Shown here: positions 1-7,207 of the stretch, in pieces
Layout: the number at the start of each line of letters is the position of its first letter
Numbering within the stretch: the first letter of the stretch is position 1
Assembly (NCBI GenBank): GCA_900549455.1
Contig: UROM01000028.1
Location: forward strand, 1 to 17,367
Origin: an uncultured Collinsella sp.
Lineage (GTDB): Bacteria > Actinomycetota > Coriobacteriia > Coriobacteriales > Coriobacteriaceae
Direction: 5' to 3'
DNA: 17,367 bases
The notes under the pieces: model-generated
Seen by the model: only the letters and a program-made list of their open reading frames with translations
Told to the model about the DNA's origin: nothing
The model's database searches: none
Translations under genes and position numbers: made by a program

Positions 1-612
1 GGCATCGGCCTCCATCCCTGGTGGCTCGCCGACGGCCGCTGCGGTCCTGCCGAAGTCAATCTGCTTTGCGAAGTTGCTGCCCAAGAGCGCTACATCGGCG
101 AGGTCGGGCTCGACTTTTCCGCTCGTTTTGCCGGAAGTGAGCCGCTACAAATACAGGCATTTGCCCGGCTCTGCGATACACTCGTGCAGCATCCTCTTAC
201 CGGGCGCGTGATATCAATTCACGCCGTTCGTTCGGCGGGAACCGTACTGGACGTCCTCGAATCGCATGGATTACTCATCCCAAACTCCGACTCCCCCGTT
301 ATCATCTTCCATTGGTTTAGCGGCACTTCGAACGAACTCGTCCGCGCGCGTAATGCGGGCTGCTATTTTTCCGTCAACGAACGCATGCTCGCCACCAAGC
401 GCGGTCGCGAATACGCACGACAGATTCCACTCGACCGTCTACTGCTCGAGACCGATGCGCCGGCCGAGCCAAACACAAAAACAAGCGCGCAATCGCTCAT
501 CAGATCGCTCACAAGGACCTCGATGCGCATTGCCTCACTCAAAAACTGTGACGCAAAGCGCATCGAGTCGGCAGTTTTAGCAAATGCGCACTCTGTTTTT
601 GACCTTCGCTAA
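1..612 (+). CDS. TatD family metal-dependent hydrolase (DNase), 5' truncated
   Basis: The reading frame is open from base 1 to a TAA at 610-612, giving 203 codons; the true start lies off the left edge. TatD proteins are usually about 250-270 aa, so roughly the first 50-60 residues, with the N-terminal HxH metal motif, are missing. What remains follows the TatD pattern in order: GIGLHPW at the left edge, IGEVGLDF (metal-binding Glu), SIHAVRSA (His on a later strand), IFHWFSG (His), YFSVNERML, and LLLETDAP near the C-terminus (catalytic Asp). TatD enzymes are TIM-barrel, metal-dependent deoxyribonucleases of the cytoplasm. It is transcribed toward the minus-strand cluster and separated from it by a hairpin. 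The sequence between the motifs is more divergent than in typical TatD, so the substrate is uncertain. Confidence 0.88.
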   Translation, partial: GIGLHPWWLADGRCGPAEVNLLCEVAAQERYIGEVGLDFSARFAGSEPLQIQAFARLCDTLVQHPLTGRVISIHAVRSAGTVLDVLESHGLLIPNSDSPVIIFHWFSGTSNELVRARNAGCYFSVNERMLATKRGREYARQIPLDRLLLETDAPAEPNTKTSAQSLIRSLTRTSMRIASLKNCDAKRIESAVLANAHSVFDLR

Positions 613-637
613 CCCCTGTGGCAAAAATGCCAAGGGG
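613..637. terminator. Hairpin between convergent genes
   Basis: CCCCT and TGGCA (613-623, with one bulged G at 618) pair with TGCCA and AGGGG (628-637) around an AAAA loop, giving a 10-bp stem right after the tatD stop codon. No U-tract follows on either strand, so termination is plausible but not certain. Its position between convergent genes suits a bidirectional terminator. Confidence 0.45.
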
Positions 638-690
638 CATGCGAATCACACAACGCAGTCCCTATTGGAAGGCGGTACAGCTCGGCGGCA

Positions 691-2208
691 TTACGCCAAT
701 TCGTGCATGAGATCACGGTTGCGTGCATACAATTCGTCAAAGATATGGCGGCGCGACGCATATAGCTCGTGGGCAGCCATATCGGGCACGATCGTTTGCG
801 CAACGCCAAGGACTTGGGCGAGTTCATCCCATGATGCATAGGCGCCACCTGCGAGAGCTGCCATGATGGCATCACCGAAGCATGCGCCCACCGTAACCTT
901 GGCAACCGAGACCTCGCGCCCGCATACGTCGGCGATAGCTTGCATCCAAACTGGATTCTTGGTTCCACCTCCGACAAGCATAATGCGCCCAATTGGCAGT
1001 CCATGCTCTCGCTCGATAATGTCGACATGGGATGCAACGGTATACGCGACGCCTTCCAAGGCGGCGCGAACCATATGGGCTCGTGTATGCCTTCCGGTCA
1101 GGCCAAAGAAGACGCCACGCGCCTCGGGATCGTTGAGCGGAGTACGCTCCCCTGCAAAGTACGGCAGACACAGGAGCCCATCGGCACCCGGCGCCACACC
1201 GGCGGCATCATGCGCCATAACCGAATATGCATCGGGGCCACCGTAGCCCTCGGCCTCTACGGCGTCGCGATACAGCTCTTGGCGCAGCCACGATGTGAGC
1301 GCACCCGCCGTATTGGTCCCCGCGCAGATCCCGTAAGTTCCGGGAATGATAAACGTCCCTGGCCACAGGCGGGCATCATCGATCATATGATCAGCTAGGT
1401 AGATGAAATACGCCGTACTCCCCAACTGAACCATCATGTCGCCGGGACGGAATACACCCGTCGAAATGGCCTCAGCACCAGAGTCGCCCGTTCCCACTAA
1501 GACAGGTGTCCCCGCCGCGAGCCCCGTCGCCTCAGCCGCACGCCGCGTAATCACCCCGGCAATATCGGTTGCCGACATTACCTCCGCCATCTGGTCAGGC
1601 CGGCAGAAACGAGCACATTCCCGAGCATCAACCTTCCAAGTGTAGCGGTCGTATAGGGGAAGAAAATCCTCCGCCAAATAACGGTCCACCGTAAAACGCC
1701 CCGTCAACTTCGCGCACAGAAACGATGACGCCGTCAGGAACTTCGCGGCACGTTCGTGCACCTCGGGCATATTCTCCTTAAGCCACAAGATCTTGGGAGC
1801 AATATCTGACGAACAGGGATCATGCCCGAAAAGCTCGCGTGCGCGGTCTGACCCATATTCGGAAAGAAGCTCGTCAATCTGCGGCTTCGAACGTGCATCG
1901 ACTCCATACAAAATCGCGGGCGCCAGCGCGTTGCACTCGGTATCGACCGGCACACAGTCGCAACCCAATGCGGAAAGGCCCACACACCCGATCTGTGCCG
2001 CGTTAACCCCCGATCGCGCCACCAGCTCGCGCGACAAGCGGCAAAAATCGCCCCACCAAACTGCCTCCGCATCATGCTGGTACCATCCATCACGCGGGTT
2101 GTCCGTCTCGTGTCCACAAGAGGCTTGGCAAACGATGTTGCATCGATCATCGATTAAAACGCCTTTAGAGGCGCTTGTCCCAATATCAATACCCAGATAG
2201 AACGCCAT
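691..2208 (-). CDS. FGGY-family carbohydrate kinase (xylulokinase-like)
   Basis: A 505-aa protein of normal FGGY length. The N-terminal phosphate-binding loop LGIDIGTSASKG is at residues 5-16. GTGDSGAEAISTG near 239-251 holds the likely catalytic Asp (D242). LPYFAGERTP and the C-terminal ATP-site signature LVGGGTKNPVW are both present, as in xylulokinases. The enzyme should phosphorylate a sugar or sugar alcohol in the cytoplasm using ATP. The ATG at 2208 is preceded by GGGGAG and lies 6 nt after the BtpA-like stop codon, so it is the last gene of the minus-strand operon. Its substrate cannot be read from sequence: the neighbours suggest a ketose or polyol released by the cluster rather than dietary xylose, since no xylose isomerase is nearby. 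Family assignment is firm; naming it xylB would be a guess. Confidence 0.9.
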   Translation of the reverse strand: MAFYLGIDIGTSASKGVLIDDRCNIVCQASCGHETDNPRDGWYQHDAEAVWWGDFCRLSRELVARSGVNAAQIGCVGLSALGCDCVPVDTECNALAPAILYGVDARSKPQIDELLSEYGSDRARELFGHDPCSSDIAPKILWLKENMPEVHERAAKFLTASSFLCAKLTGRFTVDRYLAEDFLPLYDRYTWKVDARECARFCRPDQMAEVMSATDIAGVITRRAAEATGLAAGTPVLVGTGDSGAEAISTGVFRPGDMMVQLGSTAYFIYLADHMIDDARLWPGTFIIPGTYGICAGTNTAGALTSWLRQELYRDAVEAEGYGGPDAYSVMAHDAAGVAPGADGLLCLPYFAGERTPLNDPEARGVFFGLTGRHTRAHMVRAALEGVAYTVASHVDIIEREHGLPIGRIMLVGGGTKNPVWMQAIADVCGREVSVAKVTVGACFGDAIMAALAGGAYASWDELAQVLGVAQTIVPDMAAHELYASRRHIFDELYARNRDLMHELA

Positions 2209-2214
2209 GGGTGC

Positions 2215-3024
2215 CTACTCCCCTCGCGCCGTACGAGCGGCAGCCATAAAGCGAGCTACCCGCTCAACATCAACCGGGGCATCCAGCTTTCCGTCGCGCT
2301 TTAAGCACGTGCCGACAAACGCGCCATCGTAGTGAGCAAATACGTCAGCCACGGTATTTTCGCGACAACCGGTGCCACATACCACAGGTACTTCGCCAAC
2401 ACGCTTGCGGACCTCATCGGCAAGCTCGCCTGAAGCGCCACGACCGGCAGCCGAACCGCCGATGACCATCGCATCCGGTAGGCAATTAAAGAGAAGTGAA
2501 TCGGCAATGTCCGCAGTCGTGCGGTCGTTGAGATAAACCTCCCCCTCGCTCGTGATGAAGTGAAAAAGCTTGAGGTCGTCCAAGCGCAGCGCCGCCTTGC
2601 GACGCATGGTGTGAGCGAAATCTCGGTTAATCAGCCCGAGATCACCGGCCCAGGCGCCGCAAAAATTGCAGCGCGTGAACTGCGCGTCGACGGCAGCGCA
2701 CAGCTCGATTGTGGCATCACCATCGTAAATAGCCTCAGCTCCCCAAGGAGTCGACAAATCATGGGATAGAGCCCCGATTACATAGCCCATCGATGCAAGG
2801 GTTGAGGGAGAAACATGCTGCTCATAGGGCATCGAGAGCTCATTGGTAATCAAAATGCCATCGACACCGCCCTGCTGTAACGCTTCGAGATCGCGCTTGG
2901 CGGCTTCCACGACCTGTGACACGCTTCCGCCCGGGTAATACAGTGGATCGCCCGGCAGAGGACGCAGGTGCAGCATTCCGATAACCGGCTTTTCGGTCTT
3001 GAACATCGAGGTTAGAAACGACAT
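2215..3024 (-). CDS. BtpA/SgcQ family TIM-barrel protein
   Basis: A 269-aa protein matching the BtpA/SgcQ family over its full length: PVIGMLHLRPLPGDP at 13-27, GGVDGILITNE at 52-62, and the C-terminal AMVIGGSAAGRG and VVCGTGCRENTV. The family is named after a cyanobacterial photosystem I biogenesis factor, but its bacterial members such as E. coli SgcQ sit in sugar operons and have no settled reaction. The fold resembles phosphate-binding TIM barrels. I chose the ATG at 3024 over an in-frame ATG at 3039 because AAGGAG (3036-3031) lies 6 nt upstream of 3024, inside the longer reading. It sits 33 nt after the YjbQ gene and 6 nt before the FGGY kinase, so it is probably co-transcribed. In this setting it most likely acts on a sugar-phosphate-type intermediate (inference). 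Confidence 0.87.
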   Translation of the reverse strand: MSFLTSMFKTEKPVIGMLHLRPLPGDPLYYPGGSVSQVVEAAKRDLEALQQGGVDGILITNELSMPYEQHVSPSTLASMGYVIGALSHDLSTPWGAEAIYDGDATIELCAAVDAQFTRCNFCGAWAGDLGLINRDFAHTMRRKAALRLDDLKLFHFITSEGEVYLNDRTTADIADSLLFNCLPDAMVIGGSAAGRGASGELADEVRKRVGEVPVVCGTGCRENTVADVFAHYDGAFVGTCLKRDGKLDAPVDVERVARFMAAARTARGE

Positions 3025-3057
3025 AACGTGCTCCTTCATAGGGTTATTGCAGGGGCG

Positions 3058-3486
3058 TTACTCCCCCAGCACCTCCACGTACACTTTTCGCTTCTGCGGA
3101 CCGTCAAACTCCGCAAGATAGATGTTCTGGGCACCTCCGCACACGATGTGGCCATCTTGGACGGGAAAGAAGCAACTGTTTCCACAAATCATGCTCTTGA
3201 TATGCCCACAGGAGTTGTTGCCGGTGGCTCCATAGCTCGGCAGGAAGTGTGCATGCGCATAGGGGGCATCGAGTGGGGCGATGCGATCAAGCGTCTCCAT
3301 AAGATCCGTCTCCACGCAGGGCAGCCCCTCGTTTACCACGATTCCACAGGTCGTATGCGACAAAATAATCGCTGCCAAGCCATTGGTCACCGAGCTGCGT
3401 TCGATGGCAGCGTGCACGTCCTCGGTAATATCGATGAACTGGTCCGGAGCAGTCGATAGGTAGCTCAATGTCTCGAGCGTCACCAT
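3058..3486 (-). CDS. YjbQ family (UPF0047) protein
   Basis: A 142-aa protein, the usual size for the family. The signatures are HTTCGIVVNE, then NNSCGHIKSMICGNS, then a C-terminal GGAQNIYLAEFDGPQKRKV, which corresponds to the family's conserved ending. YjbQ proteins form small trimers; E. coli YjbQ has weak thiamin phosphate synthase activity, but the true function is unknown. The start is ambiguous: ATG at 3486 has AAGGGG 10 nt upstream, while an in-frame GTG at 3492 would overlap the preceding TGA by 4 nt but has only a 4-nt spacer. Either way translation is tightly coupled to the upstream amidohydrolase. Its place between an amidohydrolase and a BtpA protein argues for a metabolic job in this pathway. 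Confidence 0.88.
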   Translation of the reverse strand: MVTLETLSYLSTAPDQFIDITEDVHAAIERSSVTNGLAAIILSHTTCGIVVNEGLPCVETDLMETLDRIAPLDAPYAHAHFLPSYGATGNNSCGHIKSMICGNSCFFPVQDGHIVCGGAQNIYLAEFDGPQKRKVYVEVLGE

Positions 3487-3488
3487 GT

Positions 3489-4349
3489 TCACTCATCCCC
3501 TTCAAGAAAACGCAGGGCATTACCCCAGTAGAGCCTTTCTCGCGCATCATCGCGCATGGACACGGTATCGAGTGCCCGCTTGAGTTTGAACGCACGGAAG
3601 CGCGGCGTATTGCTGGCGAACATCACTTGATGCGATAGCGCGCGCTCATACCACAGCGGCCCCATATCGACCGTGAAAAGACGCTGCATCATCTCCTCGG
3701 GCGAATCGATGTAAGTGATAGAGGTGTCCGTGTAGCAGTTGGGATACTTGAGCAGCATCGCCACGGTCTCGCGCACCCAGGGCCAGCCAAAGTGGGTCAA
3801 ACTAAAACGCACATTTGGATGCGTTGCGATTGTGTGCTCAAATGCAAGCGGGTTACTGCGCGAGAGCTCTGCACCCGGCTCCCAAGACATACCGGCATGA
3901 AAAACCACCGGCTTGTTATAGCGCTCGCACAGCTCGTAAAGCGGCTCGGCCACGGCATCATCGGGGGCAAAACCCTGCTTTGCCGGATGCAGGCAAAGCC
4001 CCTTTGCCCCCAACTCGGTAAAGGCGCGTTCCAATTCGCCTGCGGCACCGCTCACCTGCGGATCTACGCTCGCAAATCCCCACAGACGATCGGGGTGCGC
4101 GGCAACCAGCATGGCAATCTGGTCATTGGTGCCAAAATGCCCTCCGCATGCCGTGGTTACATCGAGCGGCATGAGCACGCTCTTCCGCACATCACAGACG
4201 TCCATCTCGACTTGAAGCTCGTCCCAATCCATGGGGCCCATATGCCCCATACCAAACTCTCGTGACCAAAAACCGAATCCATCAGGCTCATCACCCGGCG
4301 TACAGATCTCGCCGTAGAGCATGGGCTGAACCAACATGTCGATAACCAT
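3489..4349 (-). CDS. Amidohydrolase_2-family protein with altered metal-ligand motifs
   Basis: A 286-aa TIM-barrel protein of the amidohydrolase_2 (COG2159) type: GAKGLCLHP at 114-122, VVFHAGMSW with H151, LTHFGWPW with H186, YTDTSITY with D208, and a C-terminal ERLYWGNALRFL. Family members are hydrolases or decarboxylases. Two expected metal-ligand motifs are changed: the N-terminal DxHxH strand reads VIDMLVQP with no His, and the usual GSD near the C-terminus reads ASN (N247). It may bind metal differently or have another reaction. The ATG at 4349 is preferred over one at 4370 because AAAGGAG (4362-4356) sits 6 nt upstream of it. It follows the second PfkB kinase by 27 nt and its stop touches the YjbQ start. 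Fold assignment is good; activity is unknown. Confidence 0.83.
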   Translation of the reverse strand: MVIDMLVQPMLYGEICTPGDEPDGFGFWSREFGMGHMGPMDWDELQVEMDVCDVRKSVLMPLDVTTACGGHFGTNDQIAMLVAAHPDRLWGFASVDPQVSGAAGELERAFTELGAKGLCLHPAKQGFAPDDAVAEPLYELCERYNKPVVFHAGMSWEPGAELSRSNPLAFEHTIATHPNVRFSLTHFGWPWVRETVAMLLKYPNCYTDTSITYIDSPEEMMQRLFTVDMGPLWYERALSHQVMFASNTPRFRAFKLKRALDTVSMRDDARERLYWGNALRFLEGDE

Positions 4350-4376
4350 TTCGTACTCCTTTCCAGGCATTTGCCC

Positions 4377-5177
4377 CTAGTACGGCTCAAACGAGCCAAT
4401 CACTCGGGACGACAGCTCAGCGCCCGCCTTCATACACGCCGGAATATCAAGGCCATCGATTACGCCCTTGGTAAACCCGGCAATATACGAGTCGCCGGCA
4501 CCCACGGTATTAACGACCTTCTCCGCCGGTACGATCCCGCACTCATAGAAGCGCTCACCGTCATAGGCAATGCTTCCCTTCTCGCCAAGCGTGGCAACCG
4601 CAACGCGCGGTCCCAATTCCTGCACGTGGCGTACCCAGTCTCGCAGCTCCGGAGTGTCCTCTTCAAACGACATGAACGCATAGTCTACGTAAGGAAAATG
4701 AGCCTCGCATGCATATTCGGGATCCTGGCTGAACACCGAGAAGTCCATAACCACCGTCTTGCCCGCATCATGCCATTCGGGCAGGAGGTCCAAACAATTG
4801 CCAAACAGGTCGGTATGAATGATGTCATGCTCTAGGATAAACGCCCGGTCGTCTTCATTCGGTCGATATGTCTCCATTACGCCATCGATTGCCTCGAGAT
4901 GCACGCGATCGACGCCGTCTTTCAATGCCATGAGCATCACCGAGGTGTCGCCATCCTCCACCCGCAGATGTGAGATATCGAACCCCTCAGCGGCCAGCGC
5001 CTCCCTCATCTTGTCTCCGTACTCATCCTTGCCGACAACCGACACGGCGGATACCGAAACGCCCATTCGTGCAAGATGGATACCCCAGTCAATGCCATTA
5101 CCAGTCGGATAGAACACGCCGATGTTTTGATAGACGTCCGCGCAGCAAAAACCAGCCGCACACGCTTTAATGCCCAT
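4377..5177 (-). CDS. PfkB-family sugar kinase, second FrlD-like paralogue
   Basis: A 266-aa PfkB/ribokinase-family protein. The C-terminal signature NTVGAGDSYIAGF (223-235) carries the anion hole and catalytic base D229. SVVGKDEYGDKM and ATLGEKGSIAYDGERFY are typical of fructoselysine 6-kinases and resemble the upstream frlD-like kinase. The substrate-side motif is PTGNGIDWGIH (24-34), whereas the neighbour has PGGNAVNFAVY, so the sugar-binding strand has changed. I start it at ATG 5177, 6 nt after GGAG (5187-5184); an upstream TTG is less convincing. A terminator-like hairpin lies between it and frlD, so it may head a separately controlled part of the operon. It probably phosphorylates a related but different sugar adduct (inference). 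Confidence 0.85.
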   Translation of the reverse strand: MGIKACAAGFCCADVYQNIGVFYPTGNGIDWGIHLARMGVSVSAVSVVGKDEYGDKMREALAAEGFDISHLRVEDGDTSVMLMALKDGVDRVHLEAIDGVMETYRPNEDDRAFILEHDIIHTDLFGNCLDLLPEWHDAGKTVVMDFSVFSQDPEYACEAHFPYVDYAFMSFEEDTPELRDWVRHVQELGPRVAVATLGEKGSIAYDGERFYECGIVPAEKVVNTVGAGDSYIAGFTKGVIDGLDIPACMKAGAELSSRVIGSFEPY

Positions 5178-5194
5178 AGTCTTCTCCAATGTTC

Positions 5195-5228
5195 AAAAGG
5201 GGACCCACCACATGGCGAGCCCCCTTTT
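5195..5228 (-). terminator. Terminator or attenuator hairpin inside the operon
   Basis: AAAAGGGG (5195-5202) and CCCCTTTT (5221-5228) form a perfect 8-bp stem. On the minus strand the 18-nt loop can add CGCC/GGTG pairs around ATGT. Read on the minus strand the stem ends in UUUU, as in intrinsic terminators. It lies in the 121-nt gap after the frlD-like stop and 17 nt before the next start codon, so it could reduce expression of the five downstream genes. Confidence 0.6.
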
Positions 5229-5298
5229 CGCGTTTCGCTTATTGTTTTGCATCGGCTGTCCAAAGCCTCATAGCCAGACCGCCGTACGCTTTCTTAAG

Positions 5299-6162
5299 CT
5301 ATTCGACGATTGGCGCCCCGTGGCCCCAAGAACCTTCCATGCCGCACACGGTCGAGGCAAACCCGGCAGCAAAGTCGAGCGCGCGCTCGATGGCCTCGGC
5401 GCCATCCTCACCACGCTTGGCGGAATCGAGATAGCACATCAAAAACGAGGTGAGGAACGAGTCGCCCGCCCCCATGGTGTCCTTCATGTCCGTTACCGGT
5501 TTAGCCAGCTGGCGGTAATAACGCTCGCCGTCGTAAGCAATGCAGCCCTCGGCGCCCGCCGTAGCCGACACAAAACGCGGACCCAAGCCCTTCACCCATG
5601 CCAGACGCTCGCGGATCTCGTCCTCACTCGCGGCATCCGCCGCACTAAAGAAAGCAAAATCGACGTAGGGTGCAATCTGCTCGTAATACTCGTCGGTGGA
5701 GTCGTCCGAAAAGTCAAAAGAGACCGTGACGCCCGCAGCCTTCAACTTGGGCAGCTCGCGCTCGGTAAAGCAATAGTTGCCCGAATGAACCACATCGAAC
5801 TGCTTCATGTACGCAAGGTCAAAGCGATCGAGGACATAGCGCGCATCGCCACGGATACCGCCCTCGTTGGAGCCAAGGAAGACACGATCACCGTCAACGA
5901 CGGTCACGCGAGCCGCTCCGTTCTCGCCAATCATCTGCTCGCACTTGTCAAGCTCGATACCCTCATCCTCGAGGCTTGCAATGACATGCTCGGCAGCGGC
6001 GTCATTGCCAAAAATGCCCATGTATGCAGAGCGTGCGGCACCGCATTTCTTGGCATAAACGGCGAAGTTCACCGCGTTGCCGCCAGGATACATGGTGTGG
6101 ATATGCTCGTAGCGATCGACGACGTTGTCGCCAAATCCAAGCGCATTAACGTTAAATGCCAT
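5299..6162 (-). CDS. frlD: FrlD-like fructoselysine 6-kinase (PfkB family)
   Basis: A 287-aa PfkB-family kinase. The N-terminal GFGDNVVDRY and PGGNAVNFAVY (26-36) closely follow the E. coli FrlD pattern as I remember it. VSFDFSDD near 147-154 and the C-terminal DTMGAGDSFLTSF (228-240, catalytic base D234) are also shared. FrlD phosphorylates fructoselysine on the 6-hydroxyl with ATP, making the substrate of the FrlB deglycase. The gene lies 14 nt after the frlB-like stop, which supports the assignment. The ATG at 6162 follows a purine-rich AAGGGACAAAGG. It is slightly longer than E. coli FrlD, mainly through a C-terminal extension. The exact amino-acid adduct (lysine or another amine) cannot be told from sequence. 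Confidence 0.88.
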   Translation of the reverse strand: MAFNVNALGFGDNVVDRYEHIHTMYPGGNAVNFAVYAKKCGAARSAYMGIFGNDAAAEHVIASLEDEGIELDKCEQMIGENGAARVTVVDGDRVFLGSNEGGIRGDARYVLDRFDLAYMKQFDVVHSGNYCFTERELPKLKAAGVTVSFDFSDDSTDEYYEQIAPYVDFAFFSAADAASEDEIRERLAWVKGLGPRFVSATAGAEGCIAYDGERYYRQLAKPVTDMKDTMGAGDSFLTSFLMCYLDSAKRGEDGAEAIERALDFAAGFASTVCGMEGSWGHGAPIVE

Positions 6163-6176
6163 GGCCTTTGTCCCTT

Positions 6177-7145
6177 CTAGTACTCGACAACGCCCATATA
6201 GCGACGGAAATCGGGATCGTGATCAAACACCTTGCCGCGTGCAGCACGCAGCTCGCAGTTCATGGCGTAGAACAGCACCGGATCCAGATAGGCACGGACG
6301 CTCGCCGGCACGGCTTCCATACCGTACTCCTTGGCATCGAGCACCATCAGCGTATCGGTATGCGTCTTAAGGAACGCCAGGGCGCGCTCGTCCATAGCAC
6401 GGCACTCGCTGGAGCCCATCTGCAGGAAGTAAAAAACGCCATCCTGAGTAGCCTCGAAGGGGCCATGGAAGTACTCGGCAGAGTGGATGTAGCTGCAGTG
6501 CTGCCACTGCATCTCCATAAGAGAGCAGATAGCGAAACCGTAGGTCTGGCTAAAGTTGGGACCGCTGCCCAGAATATAGAAGAACTCGTGCTCCTGGCAA
6601 AGCTTGGCAAAACGATCGCCCAGCTCGGCATTTACCTTCTCACGTGCCGGGGGAAGAATCTTATCCATCTCTGCGATACCGGCATACATATCGGCAAGAT
6701 CTGCGTAGCCCTCCTGCTGATCGAGCAGCTCGGCCGCAAGCGACAGCGAAATGCCAGCGGGGACCTCGGCCTGCGGCACGCCCTCGCCCCACGGGTAGAC
6801 CCACGTGGTCCACTTGCCGGAGTCAATCTTGGATCCAGCGTTGTCGGTCTGGGCAATCACCGTAGCGCCGGCAGCAAGGGCAATCTCGCAGCCCTCGACG
6901 ACCTCGGGGGTGTTGCCACTGTGGCTGCAAGCAATGACCAGGGATTTCTCACCCAGACGACGCGGACGCATGATATCGAACTCGCGAGCCGTATAGATAT
7001 ACGAAGTGAAGGTGGTTGCCTCGCGCTGCAGAAGCTCATGAGCCGGGATCAAATCGATCATGGAGCCACCGCAAGCAATCCAGTAGACGCTGTCGAACTT
7101 GCCCTTCTCGGCAATTGCCTCTTTGATCAGATCGTGTGCGTTCAT
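6177..7145 (-). CDS. frlB: FrlB-like SIS-domain fructosamine-6-phosphate deglycase
   Basis: A 322-aa protein with two SIS domains. The first has ACGGSM at 24-29 and CSHSGNTPE at 73-81; the second has ILGSGPNFSQTYG at 191-203 and the active-site motif HSAEYFHGPFEA (221-232), matching the ESGEFRHGP element of E. coli FrlB (E224 and H227 as likely catalytic residues). The C-terminus DHDPDFRRYMGVVEY is close to the FrlB ending. FrlB cleaves fructoselysine 6-phosphate to lysine and glucose 6-phosphate in the cytoplasm. The start at ATG 7145 is chosen because AAAGGA lies just upstream of it; a longer reading to 7178 has no such site. It lies between the frlC- and frlD-like genes. A glucoselysine-type or other fructosamine phosphate substrate is possible. 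Confidence 0.9.
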   Translation of the reverse strand: MNAHDLIKEAIAEKGKFDSVYWIACGGSMIDLIPAHELLQREATTFTSYIYTAREFDIMRPRRLGEKSLVIACSHSGNTPEVVEGCEIALAAGATVIAQTDNAGSKIDSGKWTTWVYPWGEGVPQAEVPAGISLSLAAELLDQQEGYADLADMYAGIAEMDKILPPAREKVNAELGDRFAKLCQEHEFFYILGSGPNFSQTYGFAICSLMEMQWQHCSYIHSAEYFHGPFEATQDGVFYFLQMGSSECRAMDERALAFLKTHTDTLMVLDAKEYGMEAVPASVRAYLDPVLFYAMNCELRAARGKVFDHDPDFRRYMGVVEY

Positions 7146-7169
7146 ATCCAGTTCCTTTCTTGTTTGGCC

Positions 7170-7192
7170 CGCAATCAATGACGTTGGTTGCG
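7170..7192 (-). other. Small inverted repeat in the frlC-frlB gap
   Basis: CGCAA (7170-7174) pairs with TTGCG (7188-7192), followed inward by CAA (7176-7178) with TTG (7184-7186) around a 5-nt loop. One inner position is a mismatch on the minus-strand RNA. With no U-tract, it is more likely an RNA-processing or stability element than a terminator, and it may be fortuitous. Confidence 0.3.
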
Positions 7193-7207
7193 TGGCCGAT
7201 GATTGTT

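Noticed and set aside
691..2208. Naming the FGGY kinase xylB and proposing xylose catabolism
   Set aside because: FGGY substrates vary widely, and no xylose isomerase or xylose transporter is nearby; the cluster points to other sugars.
5170..7181. Plus-strand open frames of 336 and 341 codons opposite frlD and frlB
   Set aside because: Both mirror real minus-strand genes, show no recognisable domain and begin without Shine-Dalgarno sequences.
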